A stretch of DNA of 64,000 nt from Rhizobacter terrae (GCF_003852895.1 NZ_QUSW01000002.1:558001-622000); one strand, 5' to 3'. Shown: positions 35,547 through 44,744, numbered from the stretch's first letter. A program made the numbers and translations. The notes: generated from the sequence alone by a model not told the origin.

Positions 35547-36500
35547 TCAAGCGGGGTCCACCGTTGCGGCATGGGCCCCGATACCGCTGTGGGCGCTGGC
35601 ATGCGCCAGCCACTGCGGGTCCTGGGCGAACTCCAGCGCCGCGCTCAGGGTGCGCGAGGCGGGGTTCAGGTTGTGGACGAGGAAGGCGATGGGCACCTCG
35701 ATGCGCGGCTCCACCAGGGGCAGCACTTCGACATCGGGCTGGCCCAGCACCTGGCCGAGCATGGACCCGGGCAGCACGCTGCTGACCCGGCCGGTCTGCA
35801 CGCTGAGCACCAGCGTCACGGTGGAGTTGGATTCGATGGCCGGCCGCACCTTGGCGCCTGCCGTGGCGAAGGCGCGGTCGATGATGGTCCGGTTGTGCAT
35901 CTCGGCCGTCAGCAGGCAAAGCGGCAGGCCAGCGGCTTCTGCCCAGGTGATGCTGTCGCGCCGAGGCTGCCCGGGCTCCGCGCGCCGGGCGAGGAAGTAG
36001 TGCTCCACGTACTGCACGATGACGCGGCGGTGCGCCGAGCTGTCGTCGGTGCGCTCGGCGTAGCCCAGGGCCAGGTCCAGCGCGAGCGTCTCGAGGCCGG
36101 TTTCCAGTTCCACGGAGCTCATGGAACGCAAGGTGGGCACGATGCCGGGATGGCGATCCTGCAGCATGGCCACGAAGCGCGAGGCAATGGGCATGGCCGT
36201 GGGCACCGCGCCGATGAGCAACTCACCTGTGGGCGACTCGGCGGCGCTGGACAGGTCCTGCCGCAGCAGCTCGTGCTCGCGCAGGATGCGCCTGGCGCTC
36301 ACCAGAACGCGCTCGCCTTCGGCCGTGAAACCGGCGAAGTTGCGTCCGCGCTTGACGATGGAAGTGCCGAAGCTTTCCTCCAGCGCCCGGATGGCGTTGG
36401 ACAAGGCCGGTTGCGTCACGTGGCAGGCCAGGGCCGCGCGCCCGAAATGACGGTGGTCATCGAGTGCGACAAGGTACTTGAGCGTCACGAACAGGTTCAT
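35547..36500 (-). CDS. LysR-family regulator of the formate operon (FdsR-like)
   Basis: The product is 317 residues with an N-terminal winged helix-turn-helix ([40 protein letters not shown]). The C-terminal effector domain includes [20 protein letters not shown] and DLALGYAE. It lies upstream of, and on the same strand as, the antiporter and fds genes. That is the place of fdsR in Cupriavidus-type fds operons, and it probably activates them in response to formate (inference from context). Confidence 0.85.
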   Translation of the reverse strand: MNLFVTLKYLVALDDHRHFGRAALACHVTQPALSNAIRALEESFGTSIVKRGRNFAGFTAEGERVLVSARRILREHELLRQDLSSAAESPTGELLIGAVPTAMPIASRFVAMLQDRHPGIVPTLRSMSSVELETGLETLALDLALGYAERTDDSSAHRRVIVQYVEHYFLARRAEPGQPRRDSITWAEAAGLPLCLLTAEMHNRTIIDRAFATAGAKVRPAIESNSTVTLVLSVQTGRVSSVLPGSMLGQVLGQPDVEVLPLVEPRIEVPIAFLVHNLNPASRTLSAALEFAQDPQWLAHASAHSGIGAHAATVDPA

Positions 36501-36645
36501 GAAGGCGCATCGGCCGATGGGTCAGCGAGTGTAGGCAATCGCCCGCGTGAGACATGCTGCACACGTGCGGTGACCGATCCCCGCCCGCGGCCACGCACGC
36601 CGATGGTGCTCAGGCGATACTTGCGGGTCCAACGCGCGAACACCC

Positions 36646-37266
36646 ATGGACTATCCCGGAAACCTCTTCGTCGTGGCGGCCCCCAGCGGCGCCGGCAAAT
36701 CCAGCCTCGTCAAGTCGCTGCTGGAGCTGGATTCGCACCTGGTGGTCTCGGTCTCGCACACCACCCGCAAGCCGCGCGGCCAGGAGCAGGACGGCCGCGA
36801 GTACCACTTCATCAACGAGAAGTCGTTCCGCCAGATGGTCGCCGACGGCGAGTTCTTCGAATGGGCCGAGGTGCACGGCAACCTGTACGGCACCTCGCGT
36901 GGCGAAGTGCAAAAGCGCATCGCCAGCGGCCAGGACGTGGTGCTGGAGATCGACTGGCAGGGCGCGGTGCAGATCAAGAAGCTCTTCCCGACCGCCGTGC
37001 TGATCTTCATCCTGCCGCCCAGCTACGAGGAATTGGCCCAGCGTCTGAACCGCCGCGGCGAGGACCAGCCCGAGGTGATCGCCCAGCGCCTGGCCAATGC
37101 CCGCCACGAGGTGGCGCAGGCCCGGCATTTCGACTTCGTTATAATCAACGCTTTGTTCGAGACAGCCGTTTTCGACCTGAAAACGGTGGTTCATTCCCAG
37201 CGCTTGAAGTACGCCGCCCAGCTTCGCAGCAAACCCGCCGTCTTCCAGGCCCTGGACCTCAGCTAG
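36646..37266 (+). CDS. gmk: Guanylate kinase
   Basis: Converts GMP to GDP with ATP. The 206-residue protein has the P-loop [17 protein letters not shown], the GMP-binding [20 protein letters not shown] and [18 protein letters not shown], and the lid region [20 protein letters not shown]. It is the first gene of gmk-rpoZ-spoT, with rpoZ 20 bases downstream. Confidence 0.96.
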   Translation: MDYPGNLFVVAAPSGAGKSSLVKSLLELDSHLVVSVSHTTRKPRGQEQDGREYHFINEKSFRQMVADGEFFEWAEVHGNLYGTSRGEVQKRIASGQDVVLEIDWQGAVQIKKLFPTAVLIFILPPSYEELAQRLNRRGEDQPEVIAQRLANARHEVAQARHFDFVIINALFETAVFDLKTVVHSQRLKYAAQLRSKPAVFQALDLS

Positions 37267-37286
37267 ACATCCTTTGGAGTTCGCGC

Positions 37287-37490
37287 ATGGCCCGCATCAC
37301 CGTTGAAGACTGCCTGGAAAAGGTGCCCAACCGCTTCCAGCTCGTGTTGGCAGCCACCTACCGCGCCCGCATGCTCAGCCAGGGCCACGCCCCCAAGATC
37401 GAATCGAAGAACAAGCCCGGCGTGACCGCGCTTCGCGAAATCGCCGCTGGCGAAATCGGCCTGGAAATGCTGCGCAAGGTTCCGGTCTGA
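37287..37490 (+). CDS. rpoZ: RNA polymerase omega subunit
   Basis: The product is 67 residues, [20 protein letters not shown] followed by [13 protein letters not shown], with the conserved [20 protein letters not shown] at the end. Ribosome site TTTGGAG precedes the ATG. It stands between gmk and spoT as in most betaproteobacteria; a strong terminator follows. Confidence 0.96.
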   Translation: MARITVEDCLEKVPNRFQLVLAATYRARMLSQGHAPKIESKNKPGVTALREIAAGEIGLEMLRKVPV

Positions 37491-37516
37491 GCGATCGAGC
37501 GGAAACACACTGATGC

Positions 37517-37548
37517 AAAACGGCTCCTTCGGGAGCCGTTTGTTTTTT
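37517..37548 (+). terminator. Rho-independent terminator after rpoZ
   Basis: AAACGGCTCC, a TTCG tetraloop and GGAGCCGTTT form a perfect ten-base-pair stem followed by GTTTTTT. It separates gmk-rpoZ from spoT, which therefore needs its own promoter or read-through. Confidence 0.93.
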
Positions 37549-37637
37549 CGCACCGATAGGTTTAGGCTTTCGCGACATTTGTCAGGTCACTGCAATCCCT
37601 CGGTGCGGGGGGCTTCAATCCACGATAAATTCGGGGG

Positions 37638-39920
37638 ATGGCCTCACGCATTGCCGCCGCAATCAAGGAGCTCGCGAGCCCCGCGACGCGGCGCTTTGGC
37701 GTCAGCAAACCGCCGCAGACCCCCACCGATGACGCGGCCGCCGCCTCCTTCGCCGCGCTGACCCACAAGCTCGACTACCTCGACACCGCCGACATCAAGC
37801 GCGTGCGCGAGGCCTACCGCTTCGCCGACGAGGCCCACCTGGGCCAGTTCCGCGCCAGCGGTGAGCCCTACATCACCCACCCCATCGCCGTGGCCGGCCT
37901 GTGCGCCGACTGGAAGCTCGATGCGCAAGCCATCATGGCCGCGCTCATGCACGACGCGATGGAAGACTGCGGCGTGACCAAGGTGGAGCTGATCGAGAAG
38001 TTCGGCGCCGCCACCGCCGACCTGGTGGACGGGCTCACCAAGCTGGACAAGCTGCAGTTCTCCACCCGCGAGGAATCGCAGGCCGAGTCCTTCCGCAAGA
38101 TGCTGCTGGCGATGGCGCGCGACGTGCGCGTCATCCTCGTCAAGCTGGCCGACCGGCTGCACAACATGCGCACGATGGAGGCGATGGCTGCGGCCAAGCG
38201 CACCCGCATCGCGCGCGAGACGCTGGACATCTACGCGCCCATTGCCCACCGCCTCGGCCTGAACCAGACCTACCGCGAGCTGCAGGAGCTGTCGTTCCAG
38301 CACCTGCGGCCGTGGCGCCACTCGGCGCTGTCCAAGGCCGTGCAGAAGGCGCGCGGCTACCGGCGCGACATCGTCGACCGCATCCAGAAGGACGTGGAGA
38401 AGGCGTTCTCGCAGTCCAAGCTGCAAAGCCAGGTGTTCGGCCGCGAGAAGACGCTGTTCTCCATCTACCGCAAGATGCGCGAGAAGCACCTGACCTTCGC
38501 GCAGGTGAACGACATCTTCGGCTTTCGCATCGTCGTGCAGACGCTGCCCGAGTGCTACCTGGCGCTGGGCGTGCTGCACCAGCTCTACAAGCCGCTGCCC
38601 GGCCGCTTCAAGGACTACATCGCTATCCCGAAGGCCAACGGCTACCAGTCGCTGCACACCACGCTGGTGAGCCCGCTGGGCACGGCGGTGGAATTCCAGA
38701 TCCGCACCGAGCAGATGCACGCCGTGGCCGAGAAAGGCATTGCCGCGCACTGGCTGTACAAGAGCAAGGGCGGCGCGGCGCAGGTGGCCGAGGCGCAGCG
38801 CCTAGGCGCGATGTGGCTGCAGTCGCTCATCGACATCCAGGACGAGACGCGCGACGCCAGCGAATTCCTTGAGCACGTGAAGATCGACCTCTTCCCGGAT
38901 GCGGTCTACGTGTTCACGCCGAAGTCGAAGATCCTCGCCCTGCCTCGCGGCGCGACGCCGGTGGACTTCGCCTACGCCATCCACTCCGACGTGGGCGACC
39001 ATTGCGTGGCCGCCAAGGTCAACGGCGAGCCGGTGGCGCTGCGCACCGAGCTGCGCAGCGGCGACGTGGTGGAGATCGTCTCCGCGCCGGGTGCCAAGCC
39101 GAATCCGGCCTGGCTGAACTTCGTGCGCACAGGCCGGGCGCGTTCGAAGATCCGCCACTACCTCAAGACCATGGAGCAGGAGGAGTCCCAGGAACTGGGC
39201 TCCAAGATGCTCGCGCAGGCGTTGCGTTCCGAGGGCCTGGCCATGCCGGGCGACGACTCGTCGGAATCCGCGGCGGTGTGGCAGGCGCTCACGCGCTGGA
39301 GCGGCAACCGCAGCCGCGAAGAACTGCTGACGGACATCGGCCTGGGCCGCAAGATCGCGACCATCGTGGCCAAGCGGCTCGCGCGGCTGCTGGCCGACCA
39401 CGGCACCAAGCCGGATGCGGTCACGCTGTCGATGGGCCGCTACAGCCACGACGACGGCGAGCATGTGCAAGGCATGGTGCTCATCGACGGCGCGGAAGGC
39501 GCTTCGGTGCAGATGGCACCATGTTGCCGGCCGATCCCTGGAGATGCGATCGTGGGCTACCTAGGCCGCGGCGAAGGCCTGGTGGTGCACACGGCCGAAT
39601 GCGGCGTCGGCAAGCGGCTGTACGAACGCGACAGCGAACGCTGGATGAACGTCGAATGGGCCGAGCAGCCCACGCGCTCCTTCGAGACGGGCGTCACCGT
39701 GCTGGTGAAGAACGGCAAGGGCGTGCTGGCGGAAGTGGCCTCGGCCGTGGCCGCGGCGGAAGCCGACATCACCCACATCGACATGGGTGATGAGCCCGCA
39801 TCACAGACCACCGAGCTGCGGCTGGTCTTGAGCGTGCGCGACCGGTTGCACCTGGCCGACGTGATGCGCACGCTCAAACGCTCCGCCCGCGTGCTGCGGG
39901 TCACTCGAGTCAAGCCGTAG
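37638..39920 (+). CDS. spoT: Bifunctional (p)ppGpp synthetase/hydrolase (SpoT/Rsh)
   Basis: Controls the stringent alarmone. The 760-residue protein has the HD hydrolase domain (HDAMEDCG, His105/Asp106, ADRLHNMRTM), the synthetase domain (NDIFGFRIVVQT, PKANGYQSLHTTLVSP, EFQIRTEQMHAVAEKGIAAH), TGS (DLFPDAVYVFTPKSKILALP), a middle helical/ZFD region and a C-terminal ACT domain. The intact HD motif supports active hydrolysis. The end overlaps convergent greB by 11 bases. Confidence 0.95.
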   Translation: MASRIAAAIKELASPATRRFGVSKPPQTPTDDAAAASFAALTHKLDYLDTADIKRVREAYRFADEAHLGQFRASGEPYITHPIAVAGLCADWKLDAQAIMAALMHDAMEDCGVTKVELIEKFGAATADLVDGLTKLDKLQFSTREESQAESFRKMLLAMARDVRVILVKLADRLHNMRTMEAMAAAKRTRIARETLDIYAPIAHRLGLNQTYRELQELSFQHLRPWRHSALSKAVQKARGYRRDIVDRIQKDVEKAFSQSKLQSQVFGREKTLFSIYRKMREKHLTFAQVNDIFGFRIVVQTLPECYLALGVLHQLYKPLPGRFKDYIAIPKANGYQSLHTTLVSPLGTAVEFQIRTEQMHAVAEKGIAAHWLYKSKGGAAQVAEAQRLGAMWLQSLIDIQDETRDASEFLEHVKIDLFPDAVYVFTPKSKILALPRGATPVDFAYAIHSDVGDHCVAAKVNGEPVALRTELRSGDVVEIVSAPGAKPNPAWLNFVRTGRARSKIRHYLKTMEQEESQELGSKMLAQALRSEGLAMPGDDSSESAAVWQALTRWSGNRSREELLTDIGLGRKIATIVAKRLARLLADHGTKPDAVTLSMGRYSHDDGEHVQGMVLIDGAEGASVQMAPCCRPIPGDAIVGYLGRGEGLVVHTAECGVGKRLYERDSERWMNVEWAEQPTRSFETGVTVLVKNGKGVLAEVASAVAAAEADITHIDMGDEPASQTTELRLVLSVRDRLHLADVMRTLKRSARVLRVTRVKP

Positions 39921-40473
39921 AGGCCGGGTACTCCACCTCCACCACTTCGATCTTCTCCACGCCCGCCGGCGTCACGAGGTTCACCTCATCTCCGACCTTC
40001 GCCTTGAGCAAGGCCCGTGAGATCGGCGCGATCCAGCTGACTTCCCCCTGACTGCTGTCGGCCTCGTCGATCCCCTTGATGGTGATCGTGCGCTCTTCAC
40101 CCCGTTCGTTCGCGTAGGTCACGGTCGCGCCGAAGAACACCTGGTCGCGTCCGTGGTGCACCGACGGGTCCACCACCTCCGCAATGTCCAGCCGCTTGGT
40201 GAGGAAGCGGATGCGCCGGTCGATCTCGCGCAGGCGCTTCTTGCCGTAGAGGTAGTCGCCATTCTCCGAGCGGTCGCCATTCTTGGCTGCCCAGGACACC
40301 ACCTCCACCACCTTGGGCCGCTCCACGTCGAGCAGCGAGATGAGCTCCTCGCGCAGGCGCGCGTAGCCGCCCGGCGTCACGTAGTTCTTCGTTCCTTGCG
40401 GCAGCGCAGGCAGCGAGACGTCATCGTCGTCCTCGTCGCCGCCTTCGCTTTCGCGCGTGAATGCCTTGTTCAT
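39910..40473 (-). CDS. greB: Transcript cleavage factor GreB
   Basis: Rescues backtracked RNA polymerase by stimulating RNA cleavage. The 187-residue protein has an acidic N-terminal extension (EGGDEDDDDVS), the coiled-coil domain with GDRSENGDYLYGKKRLREID (tip residues D and E present), and the FKBP-like C-terminal domain with VDPSVHHGRDQVFFGATVTY. The GreB form RFLTKRLD, not GreA, fits. It is convergent with spoT. Confidence 0.94.
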   Translation of the reverse strand: MNKAFTRESEGGDEDDDDVSLPALPQGTKNYVTPGGYARLREELISLLDVERPKVVEVVSWAAKNGDRSENGDYLYGKKRLREIDRRIRFLTKRLDIAEVVDPSVHHGRDQVFFGATVTYANERGEERTITIKGIDEADSSQGEVSWIAPISRALLKAKVGDEVNLVTPAGVEKIEVVEVEYPASTA

Positions 40474-40803
40474 GATCCGATCGATTTTCGACGCTTTGCC
40501 AACGGTCGTCTGATGAGTGATCTCATCATCCGCGCCACAGTCGGGCCACTCAAGTTAGGGGGTTCGCACCAACCCGGGCTGTCTCCAAACCAGCACCAAG
40601 TTGTCATTTTTACGTGACGCAGTGCATGGTTAGCGTCGCTTTTGAATGCCCAGGTTCCGAAATGCGGCATTTTGGCGTGCGGGTTCACCCCAGTTGGGTG
40701 CATCAAAGCTGACAGATATCTTTCGCCTCCCAAGGAAAAGTGAACGGGCGTTCTTTTTTCCTACATATCCGGATGGTTCGGAACACAACGGGAAAGCGCA
40801 GCC
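40474..40803. other. Intergenic region between greB and the AraC gene
   Basis: About 330 bases between divergent genes with no supported coding frame. Composition is less GC-rich than the genes. A short stem GGGTT/AACCC at about 40560-40576 and several AT-rich tracts (for example TTCTTTTTTCC near 40751) are present, consistent with promoters for both genes. I found no tRNA or small RNA that I can defend. Confidence 0.5.
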
Positions 40804-41802
40804 ATGAAACCAATGCTCATCTCCGATGTCGGGTGGTGCAAAGCAATGAAGGATGCTTTCACCCAGCGTGGTTTGGATGTGGACGCACTGCTGGCGGAAG
40901 CCGGCGTGGACCTGTCGCAGGCCGAGGAACTGGACCTGGCCGAACTCACCGACGGCTTCAGCCGTGCCTGGGAGATCGCCGTCGCCAAGACCGGCGACCC
41001 GGCCATCGGCCTGACCGTGCCGACCCACCCGCTCAATTCGCTGGGCGTGCTGTCGCACGTGGTGCTTTCCGCGCCGACCGTGCAGCACGCGCTGGCGTCG
41101 TTGTCGCGCTTCACGCACCTGGTGTCGCCCACGGCCACCATCGACCTGCACACCGAGAACGGCCGCAGCTTCCTCACGCTGAGCATCGCCTCGGGCCGCC
41201 GGCCGGTGCCTTCGCAGCGCTACGACTTCTACTGCACCGTGCTGCTGCACGGCATCCGCTGGGTGACCGGCCGCGAGGTGCGCCCCATCGCGTTCCAGCA
41301 CCCCGGACCGGAACCTGCAGATGCGCACCGCTGGGCCGAGGCTTTCGGCTGCCCGGTGCAGTTCAACGCGCCGCTGTGCCAGGTGGAGATCAACACCGCC
41401 GACCTCGCGCTGCCCATTCCCACCGCCGACCAGACAGTGGCCGACCTGTGCGAGCGCATCGCCACGCAGATCGCGGAGCAGCAAGGCGGCTCGGTGAGCA
41501 TCCGCGTGCGCCAGGCGTTGATGAAACATTTGTCCAAAGGTGATCCGCGGCGCGAGACCATGGCCTCGATGCTGTGCATGAGCGAGCGCACCCTGCAGCG
41601 CCGGCTCACCGAGGAAGGCACGAGCTTCGCCGAGTTGGTGGACGAGGTGCGGCGAGAACTCGCGCAGCGCTACTTCCAGCACAGTGACTGCAGCCCGACC
41701 GAGATCACCTTCGCGCTGGGCTTCTCCGACCCGAGCAACTTCTACCGTGCGTGCAAGCGCTGGTTCGGCCGATCGCCGAGCACCATGCGCTGTACGAACT
41801 GA
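40804..41802 (+). CDS. AraC-family regulator with arabinose-binding-like N-terminal domain
   Basis: The product is 332 residues. The N-terminal ~190 residues are of the OruR/VirS-like ligand domain type (GLTVPTHPLNSLGVLSHVVL). The C-terminal AraC DNA-binding domain has two helix-turn-helix units: RETMASMLCMSERTLQRRLT and PTEITFALGFSDPSNFYRAC followed by KRWFGRSPS. Regulators of this class often control lipid or amino-acid catabolic genes; the unusual lipid locus begins 0.8 kb downstream, but a link is only inferred. Confidence 0.88.
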   Translation: MKPMLISDVGWCKAMKDAFTQRGLDVDALLAEAGVDLSQAEELDLAELTDGFSRAWEIAVAKTGDPAIGLTVPTHPLNSLGVLSHVVLSAPTVQHALASLSRFTHLVSPTATIDLHTENGRSFLTLSIASGRRPVPSQRYDFYCTVLLHGIRWVTGREVRPIAFQHPGPEPADAHRWAEAFGCPVQFNAPLCQVEINTADLALPIPTADQTVADLCERIATQIAEQQGGSVSIRVRQALMKHLSKGDPRRETMASMLCMSERTLQRRLTEEGTSFAELVDEVRRELAQRYFQHSDCSPTEITFALGFSDPSNFYRACKRWFGRSPSTMRCTN

Positions 41803-41816
41803 CCCGGCCGTCGAGC

Positions 41817-42299
41817 ATGAAGGCCGCGGGACGCTCCAAGGTGCTCACATGCGCCGACGACTTCCGGCAACTGCTGGAAGAGCGCCCCGTGGACCCCGCG
41901 AAGCTCAAGGGCGTGATGGCCAGCGCCACCGTGTGGTGGGACGTGCTCGAACGCCATCCCGACGCTGCGGTGTGGGTCGCGGCCAACCGCACCATTCCCG
42001 ACGAGATCGTCCGCCACCTCGCCTCGCACGCGCGCATCCAGGTGCGCACGGCGGTGGCGTCGAATCCCGAAATGAGCGATGAAGTGCTCATCGCTCTCGC
42101 GCACGACAAGTCCGACCTCGTGCGCATGCGCGTGGCCTGCAATGCGCAGACCTCGCGTGCCGTTCTCGCAGACCTCGTGGCCGATCCTTGCGTTGTTGTT
42201 TCCAAGCACGCGCAAGCGAGACTGCAGCACGACATCAACGGCGTGATGCTGCCCGCGTCATACCTTGACGAGGTCTCGATGTTCGACCTCTTGCACTAG
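41817..42299 (+). CDS. HEAT-like / leucine-rich-variant repeat protein
   Basis: The product is 160 residues, starting at an ATG 14 bases after the AraC stop. Repeats of about 23 residues are visible, each containing ...A.NP..[SP]DE.[LV]..LA.D (for example NRTIPDEIVRHLASHARIQV, NPEMSDEVLIALAHDKSDLV, NAQTSRAVLADLVADPCVVV). This resembles bacterial leucine-rich-repeat-variant and HEAT-like solenoids, suggesting protein binding. Function unknown. It is probably co-transcribed with the regulator. Confidence 0.65.
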   Translation: MKAAGRSKVLTCADDFRQLLEERPVDPAKLKGVMASATVWWDVLERHPDAAVWVAANRTIPDEIVRHLASHARIQVRTAVASNPEMSDEVLIALAHDKSDLVRMRVACNAQTSRAVLADLVADPCVVVSKHAQARLQHDINGVMLPASYLDEVSMFDLLH

Positions 42300-42627
42300 C
42301 AAGATCCTCATTTCTCCCTCGCAGATCGCGCCTTGAGGTCAGGTGTGCGCAAGCCATTGCGCAGCCGAGGTTGCACGCCGTAACTAAGGTCTTCCCTGCC
42401 CCCGAACAAGTGGTTCTTGGAGCCATGACCTTGGCACGCTGAGTCAGTGCATTGCGTGCATCGCGTCACGATCATTGGGCCTCGCCGCTGGACACGCTTC
42501 AAAAGGTGACCGACTCCGCTACACGCGGCGTCGGGCTGCCGTACCGAGCACGACTCACGAGGGTAAGGGGTGCGAAGGCGGGCGAAGTTCCACCATTGAA
42601 GAGACCAACCAAACTGGAGATGCAAGC
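42300..42627. other. Intergenic region before the tandem secreted-protein genes
   Basis: About 330 bases without a supported gene. An inverted pair around GCGCAAGCCATTGCGC (near 42347) and purine-rich sequence leading into CTGGAGA, the ribosome site of the next gene, are visible. The promoter of the tandem pair should lie here, but no convincing consensus box was found. Confidence 0.45.
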
Positions 42628-43158
42628 ATGAAGACGATCAAGCTGTCCGCAGCCCTCGCCGCCCTTTCCCTGGCCTTCTCGGCCCAAGCCATGACCTCGA
42701 TCGCTGACAGCGACCTGGCCGCCGTGACCGGCCAGGATGGCGTGTCGATCGCTGGCGACCTGAACATCAACATCGGTTCGTTCAAGTACACCGACACCGA
42801 TGCCACCGGCGGCTCCGTGTCGTTCAACAACATCGGCATCAAGGGCATGTTCGTCATGACCGTGGACGTGCTGAACCACACCGCCTTCGCCGGCGCCGTG
42901 GGCGCCTCGATGGTTGGTCATGGCCTGACCGCCACCGAAGCCAACACGAACCTGACGAACCTCGTGGTCGCCGGCGTGTACGACAACGCCAGCGATGTCG
43001 TCCAGTTCGCCTTCCCCCAAGCCAACCAGGATGCCCGCCTGACCCCGAGCATCACCGTCGGCTCCATCACCATGGGCAACAGCACCAAGTCGTTCGGCTC
43101 CTTCGCGCTGAACAACATGGACCTGCAAGGCACCAAGATCTGGATGTGGGCGCACTAA
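42628..43158 (+). CDS. Secreted GQDG-motif protein, tandem copy 1
   Basis: The product is 176 residues with a Sec signal peptide ([20 protein letters not shown], cleavage near AQA). Directly after it comes [20 protein letters not shown], the motif shared by the proteins of this locus. The rest is rich in Asn, Ser, Thr, Gly and Val with beta-strand character and ends KIWMWAH. The N-terminal pattern resembles proteins annotated as FilA or DUF6160-like (from memory, not verified). GGAGA lies before the ATG. It is almost identical to the next gene after the signal peptide. Role unknown; extracytoplasmic. Confidence 0.8.
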   Translation: MKTIKLSAALAALSLAFSAQAMTSIADSDLAAVTGQDGVSIAGDLNINIGSFKYTDTDATGGSVSFNNIGIKGMFVMTVDVLNHTAFAGAVGASMVGHGLTATEANTNLTNLVVAGVYDNASDVVQFAFPQANQDARLTPSITVGSITMGNSTKSFGSFALNNMDLQGTKIWMWAH

Positions 43159-43174
43159 ATCGCGAAAGCGATGG

Positions 43175-43211
43175 GCGGCCGCACACCACCTCGCGTGAAT
43201 GGCGCGGCCGC
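43175..43211 (+). terminator. Weak hairpin between the tandem copies
   Basis: GCGGCCGC occurs at 43175-43182 and again at 43204-43211. It is self-complementary, so an eight-base-pair stem with a 21-base loop can form, followed by TGTTTG. The T-run is poor, so partial termination is more likely than a full stop. A short TTTGAGCAG after it also follows the strong terminator at 43865, hinting at shared origin. Confidence 0.4.
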
Positions 43212-43255
43212 TGTTTGAGCAGTTCGTTCTTCACCAACCTCAAATCCAAAGCAGC

Positions 43256-43786
43256 ATGAACTTCATCAAGCTTTCCCTCGCAGCAGCCGCTGCATCCCTG
43301 GCTTTCTCGGCTTCGGCCATGACCTCGATCGCCGACAGCGAACTCGCTGCGGTGACCGGCCAGGACGGCGTGTCGATCGCCGGCGACCTGAACATCAACA
43401 TCGGTTCGTTCAAGTACACCGACACCGATGCTGACGGCGGTTCCGTGTCGTTCAACAACATCGGCATCAAGGGCATGTTCGTCATGACCGTGGACGTGCT
43501 GAACCACACCGCCTTCGCCGGCGCCGTGGGCGGCGCGATGGTCGGCCACGGCCTGACCGCCACCGAAGCCAACACGAACCTGACGAACCTCGTGGCTGCT
43601 GGCGTGTACGACAACGCCAGCGACGTCGTCCAGTTCGCCTTCCCCCAAGCCAACCAGGACGCTCGCCTGACCCCGAGCATCACCGTCGGCTCCATCACCA
43701 TGGGCAACAGCACCAAGTCGTTCGGCTCCTTCGCGCTGAACAACATGGACCTGCAAGGCACCAAGATCTGGATGTGGGCCCACTGA
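43256..43786 (+). CDS. Secreted GQDG-motif protein, tandem copy 2
   Basis: The product is 176 residues, with a signal peptide ([20 protein letters not shown]) differing from copy 1. The mature region starts [20 protein letters not shown] and is 97 percent identical to copy 1 over 155 residues. It ends in KIWMWAH. The Asn/Thr/Val-rich body with repeated Gly-containing strands suggests a beta-rich secreted or surface protein. A strong terminator follows after about 80 bases, so the tandem pair is probably a separate transcription unit from the downstream operon. Confidence 0.8.
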   Translation: MNFIKLSLAAAAASLAFSASAMTSIADSELAAVTGQDGVSIAGDLNINIGSFKYTDTDADGGSVSFNNIGIKGMFVMTVDVLNHTAFAGAVGGAMVGHGLTATEANTNLTNLVAAGVYDNASDVVQFAFPQANQDARLTPSITVGSITMGNSTKSFGSFALNNMDLQGTKIWMWAH

Positions 43787-43864
43787 TCTGGTCATAACGA
43801 TCACAACGATCTTTCGAGGGTGATGACGCGCCAGAAGAACGGCGCGTCTGGTGACACTGCGTTT

Positions 43865-43897
43865 CGCCCCGCGACGCGACTCGCGGGGCGGTTTTTT
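43865..43897 (+). terminator. Rho-independent terminator after the tandem pair
   Basis: CGCCCCGCGA and TCGCGGGGCG form a perfect ten-base-pair stem around CGCGAC, followed by GTTTTTT. It separates the tandem genes from the nine-gene operon beginning at 43953. Confidence 0.93.
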
Positions 43898-43952
43898 GAG
43901 CAGCACCTTCGTCCTCGATCCAAGACCTGACCCGAACCCTTCGGCACTCGAC

Positions 43953-44744
43953 ATGACGCCTACGACCATCCGCCACGCCTGCATCGCCGCGCTCGCCTGC
44001 GCCGCGATGAGCGCGTCCGCCCATGGCCTGAAGCCCATGAGCGACGACGAACTGTCGGAGGTTTCCGGCCAGGCCTTGCTCAGCCTCACCAACCAGACCT
44101 ACGACGGCCTGGACTTCACGCGCATCACGCTGGGCGCAGACATCCAGCTCAGCGCCAACCTGAGCAAGGTGCGGCTGGGCGAATACAGCTACACCGCACG
44201 CAACGGCACCGGCGCGGACATCGACATGGGACTCTTCCGCTTCGGCCGCAGCGACGGCACCGAAGCGCAGCGCACGGTGAACATCACCGACCCGTACTTC
44301 GAGTTCGTCTACAAGAACGCGGCCGACGCGAGCAAGCGCGAAGTCATCGGCATGCGGCTGGGCTTCGGCAGCATCGCGGGCGACCTGGGCGTGCAGCTCA
44401 ACGCCATCAGCGGCTCGCTGCTGATCAACGGCGGCGCGGCCGGCAACTACGACTCGCACAACGACCCGCTGGGCGGCAAGCGCTGGGACGGCACCACCTG
44501 CACGAGCACCTGCGGCCTCACGCTGTCGCAGATCGGCCAGCTCACCGCCGGCGACGCCAGCGGCGCGAGCCGCGACTTCTTCATCTCGGTGCTGCGCCAG
44601 GCGGTGAACTTCCCCGGCGTCAATGCCGCCACGGGTGCGCCCGACAAGGCACTCGAAGGCTTCTGGATGAACTGGCGCGACCGGCTGTACGCCCCGGTGC
44701 TCAACGCCGCGCCGCCGCCGAACCTGCCCAAGCCGCCGGGTTGA
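43953..44744 (+). CDS. Secreted protein with GQ-motif N-terminus (263 aa)
   Basis: First gene of the probable operon 43953-53556. A signal peptide (about residues 1-23, MSASAHG boundary) is followed by LKPMSDDELSEVSGQALLSL, the shared locus motif with QAL in place of QDG. The 220-residue body has a Cys pair (CTSTC) and alternating beta-type strands such as LGEYSYTARNGTGADIDMGL. The Pro-rich end reads PPPNLPKPPG. The stop overlaps the next start by one base (TGATG). The family is not recognised; extracytoplasmic location is well supported. Confidence 0.78.
   Translation: MTPTTIRHACIAALACAAMSASAHGLKPMSDDELSEVSGQALLSLTNQTYDGLDFTRITLGADIQLSANLSKVRLGEYSYTARNGTGADIDMGLFRFGRSDGTEAQRTVNITDPYFEFVYKNAADASKREVIGMRLGFGSIAGDLGVQLNAISGSLLINGGAAGNYDSHNDPLGGKRWDGTTCTSTCGLTLSQIGQLTAGDASGASRDFFISVLRQAVNFPGVNAATGAPDKALEGFWMNWRDRLYAPVLNAAPPPNLPKPPG

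Larger units (their letters stand above)
42691..43786 (+). repeat. Tandem duplication of a 468-base coding unit
   Basis: Bases 42691-43158 and 43319-43786 encode 155 residues each with five amino-acid differences, and DNA identity is very high, including at third positions. The preceding signal-peptide codons and the intervening 160 bases are clearly different. The sharp boundary at the start of the mature region suggests recent duplication or gene conversion limited to the mature part. Confidence 0.9.

Noticed and set aside
40550-40600. tRNA-like piece (GGGGGTTCGCACC ... CAGCACCA)
   Set aside because: No acceptor, D or anticodon arms can be built around it; only the T-arm-like fragment and CCA are by chance.
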